This document shows positions 23,903 through 33,052 of a stretch of 64,000 bases of DNA, in pieces. A program made the translations under genes and the position numbers. Source of the stretch: Bacteroidales bacterium (GTDB taxonomy: Bacteria; Bacteroidota; Bacteroidia; Bacteroidales; Marinilabiliaceae); NCBI GenBank assembly GCA_024401355.1, contig JAKSLF010000007.1, positions 34,858-98,857 on the forward strand. Reading direction: 5' to 3'. The notes under the pieces are model-generated. The model ran no database searches. It was given only the letters and a program-made list of their open reading frames with translations, and was not told the origin of the DNA. The first letter of the stretch is position 1. Each line of letters starts with the position of its first letter.

Positions 23903-25132
23903 TTATATTTTCTCTTCATTCTTGAACGTTATGACTACGTAGAGCAGATTGGCTGCTGCGACCAATGCCATAATATAGAATAGGGCGGTGAATCCCCAGT
24001 TGTCGGCAATGCTTCCGCTTATGAGTGCCATGAGCAATCCGCTGAGGTGTGTAATGACCGTCTGTATGGTGAAGTCAGTTCCCTCTCGTCCCGGACGGAC
24101 ACATTCCATGGCAGTAGTGTAGACCACCACCGTGCATAGTCCATAGCTCATCCATAGCATAATCAGGCCAATGATTATCATCGCGTATGTCGGTTCGACA
24201 ATAGTGAAAGTCAGGAAGTAGAGCATAGTGGCCAAAGTTATGCCGGCAAAAATACGTCGGGCCTTGAAGCATCCTATGAACACAATTGTATGACCGCTTG
24301 CTATCGATGCGACACAGGCGCCAGCCGAACCTATTACGCCACTCATCATTCCAATCTCTTTCATCGTATAGCCCAAGTCGACAAGATATGGTCTGATGAC
24401 AGAAAGCACGCCTATGATAGAGGCATAGTAAAGCATGAGGAAAGCAATCTGCTTCCATATAGTCTTCCGTGTGAAAAACCAGATAAAATCGCTCTTCCTC
24501 ACCTCCTTGTCGTTCTCCTTTGACTCTATCTTCAGATTCTTGTTTTTATAGAGCGGAAGCATGGCAAAGAATACGAAAAGAGCCATGAATGGCAGCACGT
24601 AGTGCCATCCAAAACGTTGGAGCAACGCCAGCAGTACGCCACTTCCGATGAGTGTAGCGCAGAAACTGCCAAGCGACTGCATGCTGTTGACCAGTCCTTT
24701 CTCCTCTTTACTGAAAGACAGCACGGCCAAGGCATCTGTCGCAATGTCCTGAGTTGCTGATGCCACAAACGACAGGAAAATCAGGCCTATGATGAGGTTG
24801 AAGCTGTTGGCCAGGTCAAGATGTCCGACAAGAAGGATTATTGCCGCATATATGCCTTCGCTTATGAAGATGCACTTGCGAAATCCCTTCATCGTCTCGC
24901 ATTTCTTGTCTATCATTGGCGACCAAAGGAATTTCAGTATCCAAGGCAGCTTGACGAACTGCAGAAGTGCAATGGCTGAGAACGAGTATGACGCCTGTCG
25001 CATAGTGACCTGTAGTGCCGTAGTGAAGAACGTCATCGGCAACGATTGCGCTATGTAGAGACAAAAGAAAGTGAACATGTCAAACTTTCGTTTGCCTGCC
25101 TGTTGCTTTAATATTTCGTGTGTCTTTCCCAA
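23903..25132 (-). CDS. Major facilitator superfamily transporter, AmpG/PAT-like
   Basis: A 409-residue membrane protein with about 12 segments. FFCLYIAQSLPMTFFTTALQ and LPWILKFLWSPMIDKKC match the AmpG/acetyl-CoA transporter (PAT) subgroup, as does SATQDIATDALAVLSF. The subgroup imports muropeptides, siderophore derivatives and related bulky solutes. It is five bases behind hemG and on the same strand as hemN and a TonB-dependent receptor. The substrate may therefore be a porphyrin or an iron chelate; the family alone does not tell. Confidence 0.85.
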   Translation of the reverse strand: MGKTHEILKQQAGKRKFDMFTFFCLYIAQSLPMTFFTTALQVTMRQASYSFSAIALLQFVKLPWILKFLWSPMIDKKCETMKGFRKCIFISEGIYAAIILLVGHLDLANSFNLIIGLIFLSFVASATQDIATDALAVLSFSKEEKGLVNSMQSLGSFCATLIGSGVLLALLQRFGWHYVLPFMALFVFFAMLPLYKNKNLKIESKENDKEVRKSDFIWFFTRKTIWKQIAFLMLYYASIIGVLSVIRPYLVDLGYTMKEIGMMSGVIGSAGACVASIASGHTIVFIGCFKARRIFAGITLATMLYFLTFTIVEPTYAMIIIGLIMLWMSYGLCTVVVYTTAMECVRPGREGTDFTIQTVITHLSGLLMALISGSIADNWGFTALFYIMALVAAANLLYVVITFKNEEKI

Positions 25133-25137
25133 TTTTT

Positions 25138-26508
25138 CTACATTTCTGCGGCTACATCAAAAGCCTGCTTAATTCTGTCACCAATGCCTATTCCGTCTCG
25201 CAGGTTTCCTGCAATTCTTATCGTAGGGTATTGGCTCTCGATTTTCTTTATTGCAGCCAGTCGCTGGTCGGTGTTTGGCATATATTGTGGTATTGCCCGT
25301 TCGTGACGGAAAATGCGTATGGCGTCGGCCTTCTTGCCATCGTCGTGTTTCAGCATCTCGACGAGAGTCTTGTTTACGAGTGCAGTCAGTTCATCGTCGC
25401 TCTTCTCCAAAAATTCGGGGTGACGAGTGCCTCCAATGAAATAGGCCATTGCAGCGCCTTCTTCTGGAGATCGGCCTTCGAAGCATGCCGAAGGGAACAG
25501 TATGCCAAGTACGTCTTTTTTCTCTTTTGATGGTATGAGTCCGCCAAATGCCTTCCACTGGTTACCCTCACAATCCTTGATTCCAACGCCAATCTGTATC
25601 ACTGGTGCATAGTACAGGTTGCTGAGGTCGTCCATCGTCTCCTTGTCAACAAAAGGCAGTATCTGAGGCAGGGCGTATGCTCCGCATGTTGTCACTACTT
25701 TATCAGCCATTATAGCGTGCTGCTGTCCCTCTTTAGTGTATGTGATGAACCATCTGTCGCCTTCGGGATTGATATTGATGCCAGTTGCCGATGTGGTTAT
25801 ATTATCTTTGCCAATAGCATCGGCCATTGCGTTGATGAGGTTGCTGAAGCCGCCTTTAGCCGAAAATACTTTCTTGGTAGCCTTCTTGTCACGTTCGCTC
25901 TTGGGTTGCTTGGCTTTGGCGATCGAACCTTTGATGAAGCTACCGTAGTTCTGTTCAAGCAGATAGAGCTTTGGCATAGCACATCGTGCAGGCAGCTTGT
26001 AAGGGTCGCCGGCGTAGACTCCCGACAGGAATGGGTCGACAGCATAGTCAACAAAAGACTTACCCAGACGACGGGCAGCGAGCTCTCCTACCGACTCGTT
26101 GGGATCAGTACCTTTGGCTCGCCAAGGCTCGCCAAGAATTCGTAGTTTGTCGCTGAATTTGAAGAGTGGGGTAGTGATGGCACTTCCCAATCCAGATGGC
26201 AGAGCATGGAAGTTATCGCCTTTCCATATCAGTCGTCTCTTGCTCGACTCGAGTGCAGTCTCCAGTTGGCATGCTCCGTCGAGGTGTTCAAAGAGTTCGA
26301 CAACCTCTGGGTATTTTACAACGCCAGTATTCGGTCCGCTCTCGAAAGTGAAACCATCAATATGATGAGTGTTTATCTGGCCACCTATGCGGTCTTGCAC
26401 TTCGAGTACCTCTACGTCGCGTCCTTTGCGTCTCAGTTCGTAGGCGCAAGTCAGGCCTGTAACTCCGGCTCCAATAACTACTATATCTCGTTTTGTCATC
26501 ATGATCAA
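25138..26508 (-). CDS. hemG: Protoporphyrinogen oxidase
   Basis: A 456-residue FAD enzyme of the HemY/HemG (Bacillus-type) family that oxidises protoporphyrinogen or coproporphyrinogen, a late heme step. The N-terminal dinucleotide fold is VVIGAGVTGLTCAYELRRKG, followed by VQDRIGGQINTHHIDGF; the C-terminal FAD motif is IRIAGNLRDGIGIGDRIK. The start overlaps the hemN stop by ATGA (26505-26508), indicating translational coupling; MTKRD two codons in is an alternative. In an anaerobe the electron acceptor cannot be oxygen, so quinone or another acceptor is expected. Confidence 0.9.
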   Translation of the reverse strand: MIMMTKRDIVVIGAGVTGLTCAYELRRKGRDVEVLEVQDRIGGQINTHHIDGFTFESGPNTGVVKYPEVVELFEHLDGACQLETALESSKRRLIWKGDNFHALPSGLGSAITTPLFKFSDKLRILGEPWRAKGTDPNESVGELAARRLGKSFVDYAVDPFLSGVYAGDPYKLPARCAMPKLYLLEQNYGSFIKGSIAKAKQPKSERDKKATKKVFSAKGGFSNLINAMADAIGKDNITTSATGININPEGDRWFITYTKEGQQHAIMADKVVTTCGAYALPQILPFVDKETMDDLSNLYYAPVIQIGVGIKDCEGNQWKAFGGLIPSKEKKDVLGILFPSACFEGRSPEEGAAMAYFIGGTRHPEFLEKSDDELTALVNKTLVEMLKHDDGKKADAIRIFRHERAIPQYMPNTDQRLAAIKKIESQYPTIRIAGNLRDGIGIGDRIKQAFDVAAEM

Positions 26509-27866
26509 ATAGGTTTTGAGAATTGCTTCGTCGTGTTCTGCATCAGTGGGTCAAGTGCTGCCGCAACATTGCGAACAAAAGGATGTCCTTCTTCAGTCAT
26601 CTTCAGTCCTTCGTCACTCAAGACAAACAAACCGTCGTCAGCCATCTCAGCCAACTGTCTTTCATCATAGTGCAGAGCCGACTTGAGGTTGTCGACAGAA
26701 ATGCCGAGCGATGAGGCGATGTCGTTCCAGTTTATGCGGTAGTTGCACATCAGCAGTTCGATGACCTCCTTGGCAATGCGTTCCTGCAATGTGAGGCAGT
26801 AGCCCTTCTTGGTGCTAATCTCGCCCTTCAGGGTTGTGTTGATATATTCTTCTATATCCTTAGTGTTTTGCGCATACGACATGTCGAGCTGGCTTATACC
26901 TGTCGCACCGAAGGCGTATACTTGTCCAGTTGTGCGTCGTGTGCAGTAACCCTGGAAATTGCGGTATAGCTGTCCGTTCTGCAGGGCAACATAGAGTTCG
27001 TCATTAGGAAGTACGAAATGGTCCAAGCCAATGCTCTTATATCCAGCCTCGTGAAGCAATTGTGCGGCGTTGTCATACATCTTCTGCTTCTCGTCGGCCG
27101 CTGGCAATCCGTGTTTTTCAAGCACCAGCTGACGCTTGAACACCCATGGTACATGTCCGTAGCTGAATGTCACAAGGCGGTCGGGATGCAGTTCTATAGC
27201 CTGATTTATATTGTCGGCAAAACTTTCTGGTGTCTGATATGGCAGTCCGAAAAGAAAATCCATGTTGACCGTTGCACCTGCTGCACGCAGTATGTCCATC
27301 ACATCTTTTAGTGGCATAGCCGATGCTGTTCGTCCTACAGCCTTGAGTACGTTTTCGTGGAGGTCCTGCACACCGATGCTGAAGCGGTTGAAACGACTCT
27401 CTGTCAAAGCTCTCCAATCATCGGCCGATAGGTATCCTGGGTGGCATTCTATTGCTATCTCGGGGCGCTCTATCGTAGGGAAGAGAGACAGCATGTGTTC
27501 GTTGAGTTCGCGTAGCACCTCAACAGGCATGGCAGTAGGACTTCCGCCACCATAGTGTATCTGGCTTATCTTTCGGTCCTTGCTCAGGTGCGATGCTATT
27601 GTGTCAATCTCCTTGTGGAGTGCCTTGATGTATCGTTCTGTAGTGTCGCCCTTGGGCATTATGTATGAGTTGCATCCGCAATAGTGGCACAGACGGCGGC
27701 AGAATGGCATGTGAAGGTAGAATGATATGGTCTGGCAACCTTCGGTGTTCGACCTGTCTACGGCTTCCAGATAGCTTTTGCTGTCCATCTCGCCAAAGTA
27801 GTTTGCTGGCGGATAACTGGTATATCGTGGTACTGAAACGTTATATTTCTCTATCAGGTTCATCAT
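26505..27866 (-). CDS. hemN: Oxygen-independent coproporphyrinogen III oxidase (radical SAM)
   Basis: A 453-residue radical SAM enzyme that decarboxylates coproporphyrinogen III to protoporphyrinogen IX without oxygen. The cluster motif CRRLCHYCGC (CxxxCxxC plus a fourth Cys) lies near residue 55 after SFYLHMPF, and IHYGGGSPTAMP binds SAM. NMDFLFGLPYQTPESF and the C-terminal winged-helix HemN domain complete the protein. RTTGQVYAFGATGISQLD is typical of true HemN, as opposed to HemW. It is followed by hemG with overlapping codons and preceded, 76 bp upstream, by a TonB-dependent receptor gene. Confidence 0.93.
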   Translation of the reverse strand: MMNLIEKYNVSVPRYTSYPPANYFGEMDSKSYLEAVDRSNTEGCQTISFYLHMPFCRRLCHYCGCNSYIMPKGDTTERYIKALHKEIDTIASHLSKDRKISQIHYGGGSPTAMPVEVLRELNEHMLSLFPTIERPEIAIECHPGYLSADDWRALTESRFNRFSIGVQDLHENVLKAVGRTASAMPLKDVMDILRAAGATVNMDFLFGLPYQTPESFADNINQAIELHPDRLVTFSYGHVPWVFKRQLVLEKHGLPAADEKQKMYDNAAQLLHEAGYKSIGLDHFVLPNDELYVALQNGQLYRNFQGYCTRRTTGQVYAFGATGISQLDMSYAQNTKDIEEYINTTLKGEISTKKGYCLTLQERIAKEVIELLMCNYRINWNDIASSLGISVDNLKSALHYDERQLAEMADDGLFVLSDEGLKMTEEGHPFVRNVAAALDPLMQNTTKQFSKPI

Positions 27867-27942
27867 TTCCTCTTATTCTTTGCAAATTTACAAATCCTTC
27901 GACATTTCGCCAACTATCAATGGCTAAGTTTTCCGTTTTGTA

Positions 27943-30021
27943 CTATATCTTTATGTTCAAAGTCGCTCCGAAAGTAGCCGGCTGCCCTTTCTGTGCGAAT
28001 GGTGCCGACGACATGAAATAATAGCTTAGATATTTGGTGTTGGTCATGTTTTTCGCCCACAGTTCGAGAGTGGCAATACTTTTTTCTATGGCTATCTTTG
28101 CTCCTGCCTGCAAGTAGAATGGCTGTTCTACCTTGTTGTCCTCAAGCCAGTATAGTTTGCCTACACCATTCATATTCATGCTGACGGTTACCAAGTCAAG
28201 TTCCTTGCGGGGCACCATCGAATAGCTTGCCAGCATGGTTATAGTGTTCCGAGGCACCATCGGTATCATATTGTCAGAGTAGTCTTGCGTGTCGCTCTTT
28301 TTATATTCAATGAACCGTGCGAAAGTGTATCCATAGTTGCCTTGCAGCAGCAGTCCCACTATTGGCTTGGCCGTGATTGATGCTTCTATACCTTTGCTGT
28401 CAGAGTGTCCAGCATTGTATATCACATTGCCTATTCCTGGCAGAGTCCTGCTTATGTGCTGTTTTTTCCAGTCGATGTAGAATAGTGTCAGTTCTCCACC
28501 AATCTTCTTGTTTTCGCTCGCCATCTTGATGCCTGCCTCATAGTTCCAGTTGTATTCATCGTCGTATGTCCGCTCTTCCTCTTTCTCAAATACGGTATTG
28601 AATCCGCCAGCCTTGCATCCTCTCGTTATGTTGGCAAAGGCCACGTTGCGCCCGTTCCATTTATATTTGAGTCCGAATTTCGGCATCAGGTCTGTAGTCG
28701 CCAGTTCCGAGTCAAAGTCCGATTTGATAGTCTTTGTGTCGCCTTCTTTCTTGTAGCTGCAATAGTCGTCCTCGCTCTTCTCATAGTCGAAGCGCAATCC
28801 TGCCGTGGCCGAAAGTCCTCCAACTATGTTATATGACAGCTGGGCGTATGCAGCAAAGCCTGTCGTTGGCATGACGTAGTCGTTAACCGAGTGGTATGCC
28901 TGTTTGATATATTCGGTGTCTGACAGATAGTCGCGCTTCTGGTGGAAGAAGAACAATCCGCCTACCCATTGCATTCTGCTGTTGTTGTCGGTCTTAATGG
29001 TCAGTTCCTCGCTTATGGCTCTCTGCCCGATATCGAGAGTGATGAAGTATTTGTCTTCAGCCGAATAGTCCTGGTCCATGCTGACGTGCTCATCAACAAA
29101 TTGCATGGTAGTCTGGCTGTTGATGCTTAGGCCGTTGCCGCTATAGTTTATGTTGAATCCGTTGGTCGACATATTGCGGCTGAATCCACATTCGCGGTTG
29201 TAGCTTATTGTGCCGCACTCTTTTCGTTCTGTATCGTATGGTGCGTATGGGTATCCTCCTTGGTTTACATAGTCGTAGTTCGATGTCAGCCTCATATTTA
29301 TCTTGCGTGACAGGCGCCAGTATAGTCCTAGTTTTCCGCCTGCTTCGTTGCTCTTGTCAGCCTTTTTGCCTAGATATTCGTTGGTATAAAAACCTCCCTT
29401 ATGCTTGAAATACCCTCCTGCGCTCAGGCCAAATTTGTTGTTTATGCGTGTATAGTTAGATAATTGTGCGTTGATATTGCTATAGTTGCCATAGCCCACG
29501 CGAATCTTGGTTCCTTGATGCTCGAATGGCGAATATGTATATATGTTTATCACGCCGCCAAGTGTATTGCGTCCGTAGAGAGTTCCCTGTGGACCACGAA
29601 AGACCTCTATGGCTTTCACGTCGAGCATGTCGCTGTCAAACGACGATACTTCAAAGTGTGGCATTCCGTCAACATAGAACCCAACAGCCGTGCTTTTTAC
29701 TTTCGACATTATGCCTCGTATGGCTATAGGCGTTGTCTGTTTCGAACCGTATTCTGGAATATAGAAATTGGGCAGGACTCCAGAAAGTTCAGACACTTCT
29801 GTGAGTTGCTGTGTGCGTAGTATGGCAGGTCCGATAAGCGAAACACTTGCTGGAGTGAGGTCGTGCTTGTTAGTCTTTACGCTAGCCACAGTAACCTCGT
29901 CGATATGCCCCTCTATGAATATACTGTCAGAAACCACAGGTGCCGACAACCCGGCAATGTGCAGCAGCATCAAGGCTGCGGTCATCTCTGTTCTGTATAA
30001 TCTGCGGTTTCTGAAAAGCAT
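27943..30021 (-). CDS. TonB-dependent outer-membrane receptor
   Basis: A 692-residue receptor. A signal segment (ALMLLHIAGLSAPVVS) precedes the plug: ILRTQQLTEVSELSGVLPNF, PIAIRGIMSK, VKAIEVFRGPQGTLYGRNTL and GGVINIYT. The rest is a 22-strand barrel ending GATLNIKI. There is no SusD partner and no carboxypeptidase-like N-terminal extension, so it is closer to metal/porphyrin/vitamin receptors than to SusC sugar receptors. It is the first gene of the run with hemN, hemG and an MFS permease, which suggests uptake of a porphyrin or heme intermediate. That substrate is inference from context. Confidence 0.88.
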   Translation of the reverse strand: MLFRNRRLYRTEMTAALMLLHIAGLSAPVVSDSIFIEGHIDEVTVASVKTNKHDLTPASVSLIGPAILRTQQLTEVSELSGVLPNFYIPEYGSKQTTPIAIRGIMSKVKSTAVGFYVDGMPHFEVSSFDSDMLDVKAIEVFRGPQGTLYGRNTLGGVINIYTYSPFEHQGTKIRVGYGNYSNINAQLSNYTRINNKFGLSAGGYFKHKGGFYTNEYLGKKADKSNEAGGKLGLYWRLSRKINMRLTSNYDYVNQGGYPYAPYDTERKECGTISYNRECGFSRNMSTNGFNINYSGNGLSINSQTTMQFVDEHVSMDQDYSAEDKYFITLDIGQRAISEELTIKTDNNSRMQWVGGLFFFHQKRDYLSDTEYIKQAYHSVNDYVMPTTGFAAYAQLSYNIVGGLSATAGLRFDYEKSEDDYCSYKKEGDTKTIKSDFDSELATTDLMPKFGLKYKWNGRNVAFANITRGCKAGGFNTVFEKEEERTYDDEYNWNYEAGIKMASENKKIGGELTLFYIDWKKQHISRTLPGIGNVIYNAGHSDSKGIEASITAKPIVGLLLQGNYGYTFARFIEYKKSDTQDYSDNMIPMVPRNTITMLASYSMVPRKELDLVTVSMNMNGVGKLYWLEDNKVEQPFYLQAGAKIAIEKSIATLELWAKNMTNTKYLSYYFMSSAPFAQKGQPATFGATLNIKI

Positions 30022-30109
30022 CGTGTTGTTATCTATTGTGATGCAAAGTTACAAATAAATGGCTATTCTGCCAATCCTCATTTGTTAGGATTTTTGCTTA
30101 TGCGAGCAT

Positions 30110-30143
30110 AAAAAAATCTGCCCACCACAATGTGGCAGGCAGA
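30110..30143 (-). terminator. Terminator of ndk
   Basis: On the minus strand TCTGCC..CCACATTGTGG..GGCAGA forms a long hairpin (30117-30143) followed by seven T residues. Confidence 0.85.
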
Positions 30144-30166
30144 CATGAAGTCAATATTTCTATTGA

Positions 30167-30619
30167 TTAGTACTTGTCGATAGATGTTATTACTTCGTCA
30201 GAACGGAGGAACTCGCGACGGCTGAAGAAGAATGCGCTTTCACGCTCTGCGCTTGCATCAGAGTCGGAACCGTGAACGGCATTGTGTGACTTGCTTGTTG
30301 CAAAGAGTTTGCGGATAGTTCCCTCTTCTGCCTTTTCTGGGTCTGTCGAACCAATCAGCTTGCGGAAGTCCTCTACAGCATTGTCCTTGAGAAGTACCAT
30401 GGCAATGATAGGACCAGATGACATGAAGTCAATGAGTTCGCCAAAGAATGACCTCTCCTTATGCTCTACATAAAATTCTGCTGCATCTTCGCGAGAGAGG
30501 CGAATAGTCTTGATTGCTGCAATTGTAAATCCGGCTTCTTCTATCTTTGAGAGGATGTGGCCGATGTGCTTATTGTGAACAGCACCTGGCTTGATCATTG
30601 AAAAGGTCTTATTTCCCAT
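30167..30619 (-). CDS. ndk: Nucleoside diphosphate kinase
   Basis: A 150-residue cytosolic enzyme that transfers the gamma-phosphate of ATP to nucleoside diphosphates. KTFSMIKPGAVHNKHIG is the start, and the active-site His lies in SHNAVHGSDSDASAE near residue 118. The family length is usual. It is a single gene with its own terminator, divergent from nrnA. Confidence 0.96.
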   Translation of the reverse strand: MGNKTFSMIKPGAVHNKHIGHILSKIEEAGFTIAAIKTIRLSREDAAEFYVEHKERSFFGELIDFMSSGPIIAMVLLKDNAVEDFRKLIGSTDPEKAEEGTIRKLFATSKSHNAVHGSDSDASAERESAFFFSRREFLRSDEVITSIDKY

Positions 30620-30793
30620 GCTTTTTTTATTTATCTTGTTTGACTTAATTTTTCCAAAACTACATCGGTAGTTTTAAAATATGTTGCTAATTTATAATTA
30701 TTTTATAATATATCAAAGTTTCGGGCGTTTTTTCATTATTTTTGTCCCTAAATTGCATCTGCAACTGGCTCGCGATGCTTCAAATGATATTCT

Positions 30794-31828
30794 ATGGTAC
30801 TATCTCTCGACGCAATAGACAACTTCTCGACTCTTGTCAACGAACATCAGGTTTTTGTGCTTACATGCCACACTAATGCTGACGGCGACGCACTTGGCTC
30901 AACTCTTGCGCTTCGCAAGGCTCTTGTAAATATGGGCAAGAAGGCAACGGTGGTCACTCCCGACCTGCCTCCTACATATTTCTCTTGGATGCCTGGCTTC
31001 AAGACTATCCGCACCTACGAGAAGGAAACTGAACTGTGCAATTCTATCGTCGATGAGGCCGAGGTTATTGTAGTTCTCGACTATAGTGATATCCGCCGAG
31101 TCAAGACACTGGGCGATAAGCTCGCCTCTGTCACGGGTAAGAAGAGTATCATGATAGACCATCATCTCGACCCTATATTCAAGGCAGATGTCTCGTTCTC
31201 CTTCCCAGAGGCTTGCGCCACATGTGACCTTCTTTTTACGATACTTCGTAAATCTTCACTTGCTCCGTTTGTCGATGTCGATGTCGCTACTTGTATATAT
31301 ACAGGTATTCTGACTGATACCGGTGGCTTGTCATACAATTCCAGCGACCCTGAGATATATCTTACCGTAGCTGAACTGCTTCGCATGGGCATCGATAAGC
31401 CTACTATCCACGACAATGTCTTCAACAACAAGACAGTCCGTCGTCTAAAGCTCTTAGGCTATACTCTCAATCGCAAGCTTCATCGCATAGAGAAGTATCC
31501 ACTTTCCATAATGACACTCGACGCTAAGGAGCTCGAACAATATGGCTATCATACAGGCGATACAGAGGGATTCGTTAACTATCCGCTTCAGGTTAAGGAT
31601 ATCATCGCTACGGCGTTCATTATGGAACGTCCCGATGGCGTCAAGATATCTCTCCGTTCCAAGGGTAATTTCCCAGTCAACGAATTCGCCGCACGCTATT
31701 ACTCAGGTGGAGGACATCTCAATGCTGCCGGAGGTAATTTCAGTGGCACTTTCGAGGAGGCAGTCAATACCTATAATGATAATATAGTCGAGTTCTATGC
31801 CAAGTGGCTCAAGCAGCAGTCAAAATGA
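30794..31828 (+). CDS. nrnA: DHH/DHHA1 phosphoesterase, NrnA type
   Basis: A 344-residue cytosolic exonuclease/phosphatase that degrades oligoribonucleotides (and pAp in some species). The DHH motifs are CHTNADGDALGSTLAL, VLDYSDIRR, IMIDHHLDP and CIYTGILTDTGGLSY; the DHHA1 domain ends with YYSGGGHLNAAGG. The gene is first in a tight run with an FKBP-type lipoprotein (ATGA overlap) and a NigD-like lipoprotein. The start at 30794 is the first ATG after a long non-coding gap. Confidence 0.9.
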   Translation: MVLSLDAIDNFSTLVNEHQVFVLTCHTNADGDALGSTLALRKALVNMGKKATVVTPDLPPTYFSWMPGFKTIRTYEKETELCNSIVDEAEVIVVLDYSDIRRVKTLGDKLASVTGKKSIMIDHHLDPIFKADVSFSFPEACATCDLLFTILRKSSLAPFVDVDVATCIYTGILTDTGGLSYNSSDPEIYLTVAELLRMGIDKPTIHDNVFNNKTVRRLKLLGYTLNRKLHRIEKYPLSIMTLDAKELEQYGYHTGDTEGFVNYPLQVKDIIATAFIMERPDGVKISLRSKGNFPVNEFAARYYSGGGHLNAAGGNFSGTFEEAVNTYNDNIVEFYAKWLKQQSK

Positions 31829-32343
31829 TCACCCGTCTCTTACGCATATTATTCTCTCTGGCTGCTATTATAGCTCTTGCTTCGTGTACGAGCGAACCGC
31901 CTCGACGTCCTATGCCTTCACGTGACAGGCTAATTGACTATAACCGCCAATTGGTGTCTCGCGATTCTGCTTTTATAGTCCACTATTGCGCCTCACAACA
32001 GCTCGACTCTGTCCCTACACGCGAGGGACTATGGATTACCGAGACAAAAGTAGGCGAGGGTAGTGCAATCTCGCAGGGCTCGGTCGTCACATTGGCCTAC
32101 CGTATATCCGACATTACGGGCAAGCTCTACTATTCTTCCGACAATGATGGCGTCAAGCGGTTTTCGGTTGGTGCTGGCAACGATATTATGGCTCTCGACC
32201 TTGCTCTCCCGATGTTCCATAAGGGTTCGGTCGCCACTCTTATCGTGATGCCCGACCTAGCTTACGGCTTGCATGGCGATGATGACCGCATCGGTATGCG
32301 TCGCATTTTGCGTTATGATATTGAGGTCCTTGATGTTCAATAG
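31825..32343 (+). CDS. FKBP-type peptidyl-prolyl isomerase lipoprotein
   Basis: A 172-residue protein starting at the ATGA overlap with nrnA. The lipoprotein signal ends IALASC. The C-terminal ~100 residues form an FKBP domain (VKVGEG-like ETKVGEGSAISQGSVVTLAY, then FHKGSVATLIVMPDLAYGLHGDD, VEVLDVQ-like IEVLDVQ end). It likely assists folding of envelope proteins; GldI is a related Bacteroidetes lipoprotein, but no other gliding genes are nearby. The longer frame from 31804 would lie inside nrnA. Confidence 0.87.
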   Translation: MITRLLRILFSLAAIIALASCTSEPPRRPMPSRDRLIDYNRQLVSRDSAFIVHYCASQQLDSVPTREGLWITETKVGEGSAISQGSVVTLAYRISDITGKLYYSSDNDGVKRFSVGAGNDIMALDLALPMFHKGSVATLIVMPDLAYGLHGDDDRIGMRRILRYDIEVLDVQ

Positions 32344-32345
32344 CT

Positions 32346-33050
32346 ATGGTTAGACGTCTCGGCATACTGCTTGTTATAGTTTCGGCTCTTTGTTCGTGTT
32401 CCGACGAGGGGCCTTCCTATCCGTCATATTCTGGCATTGCATCTGTTGAGGTTAACGACACTCTGTGGATTCTCCATTTCTATTCCTATTCTTTCTGTAT
32501 CCCTCTTTCTCAGTTGCCCGAGGGTATTGACAACTCTTCACGCGTCTCCTTTAAGGTGCGTCCTGTCGAGCCGCTTGCTAACTCCGATACGGCGGTTGTC
32601 TATCGTGCTAATCTCATAGATATTTCGCCTGATCTTCGCAGCGACATTCTTTTCTTGTCTGAAGGTACCGGTGACTCTTCTCTTGCCTCAGGTTCTGCAG
32701 TTTGTGTGCCTACTGATATGCATATCACACGAGACTTCCGTCACAACGACTTTTTCAATGTGACAACGTTCTACTATACAACTGTTGACAATGGAGACCA
32801 GACAGCTCTTGTCTTCGACCCGTCCGAACAGATTTATCCTACGGATAGTGTTGTGGTCTTATGGCTCAGGCATTCTCAGCTGCGTTCTGATTCACTCACC
32901 CACGTCGAGTACAACACCTTCAGCTCTCCGCTTAATGTCCTCATCCCTTCACCTGAAAGCGAGAGGATTCGCATCAAAGTCAAACGCCTCGGACTCGAAA
33001 ACGACACTATCGTCGACGACTATGTCTATAGTTTCCGCAACGAGTTGTAG
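32346..33050 (+). CDS. NigD-like lipoprotein
   Basis: A 234-residue lipoprotein (signal ending ALCSCS). After a short linker come beta-rich segments: ASVEVNDTLWILHFYSYS, RVSFKVRPVEP, FNVTTFYYTTVDNGDQ, VVVLWLRHSQLRSDS and the end IVDDYVYSFRNEL. The plan of OB-like N-terminus and Ig-like C-terminus recalls NigD-type lipoproteins of Bacteroidales, whose role is unclear. It follows the isomerase by 2 bp, so the two are co-translated and may share an envelope folding role. Assignment to the family is moderate. Confidence 0.65.
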   Translation: MVRRLGILLVIVSALCSCSDEGPSYPSYSGIASVEVNDTLWILHFYSYSFCIPLSQLPEGIDNSSRVSFKVRPVEPLANSDTAVVYRANLIDISPDLRSDILFLSEGTGDSSLASGSAVCVPTDMHITRDFRHNDFFNVTTFYYTTVDNGDQTALVFDPSEQIYPTDSVVVLWLRHSQLRSDSLTHVEYNTFSSPLNVLIPSPESERIRIKVKRLGLENDTIVDDYVYSFRNEL

Positions 33051-33052
33051 CC

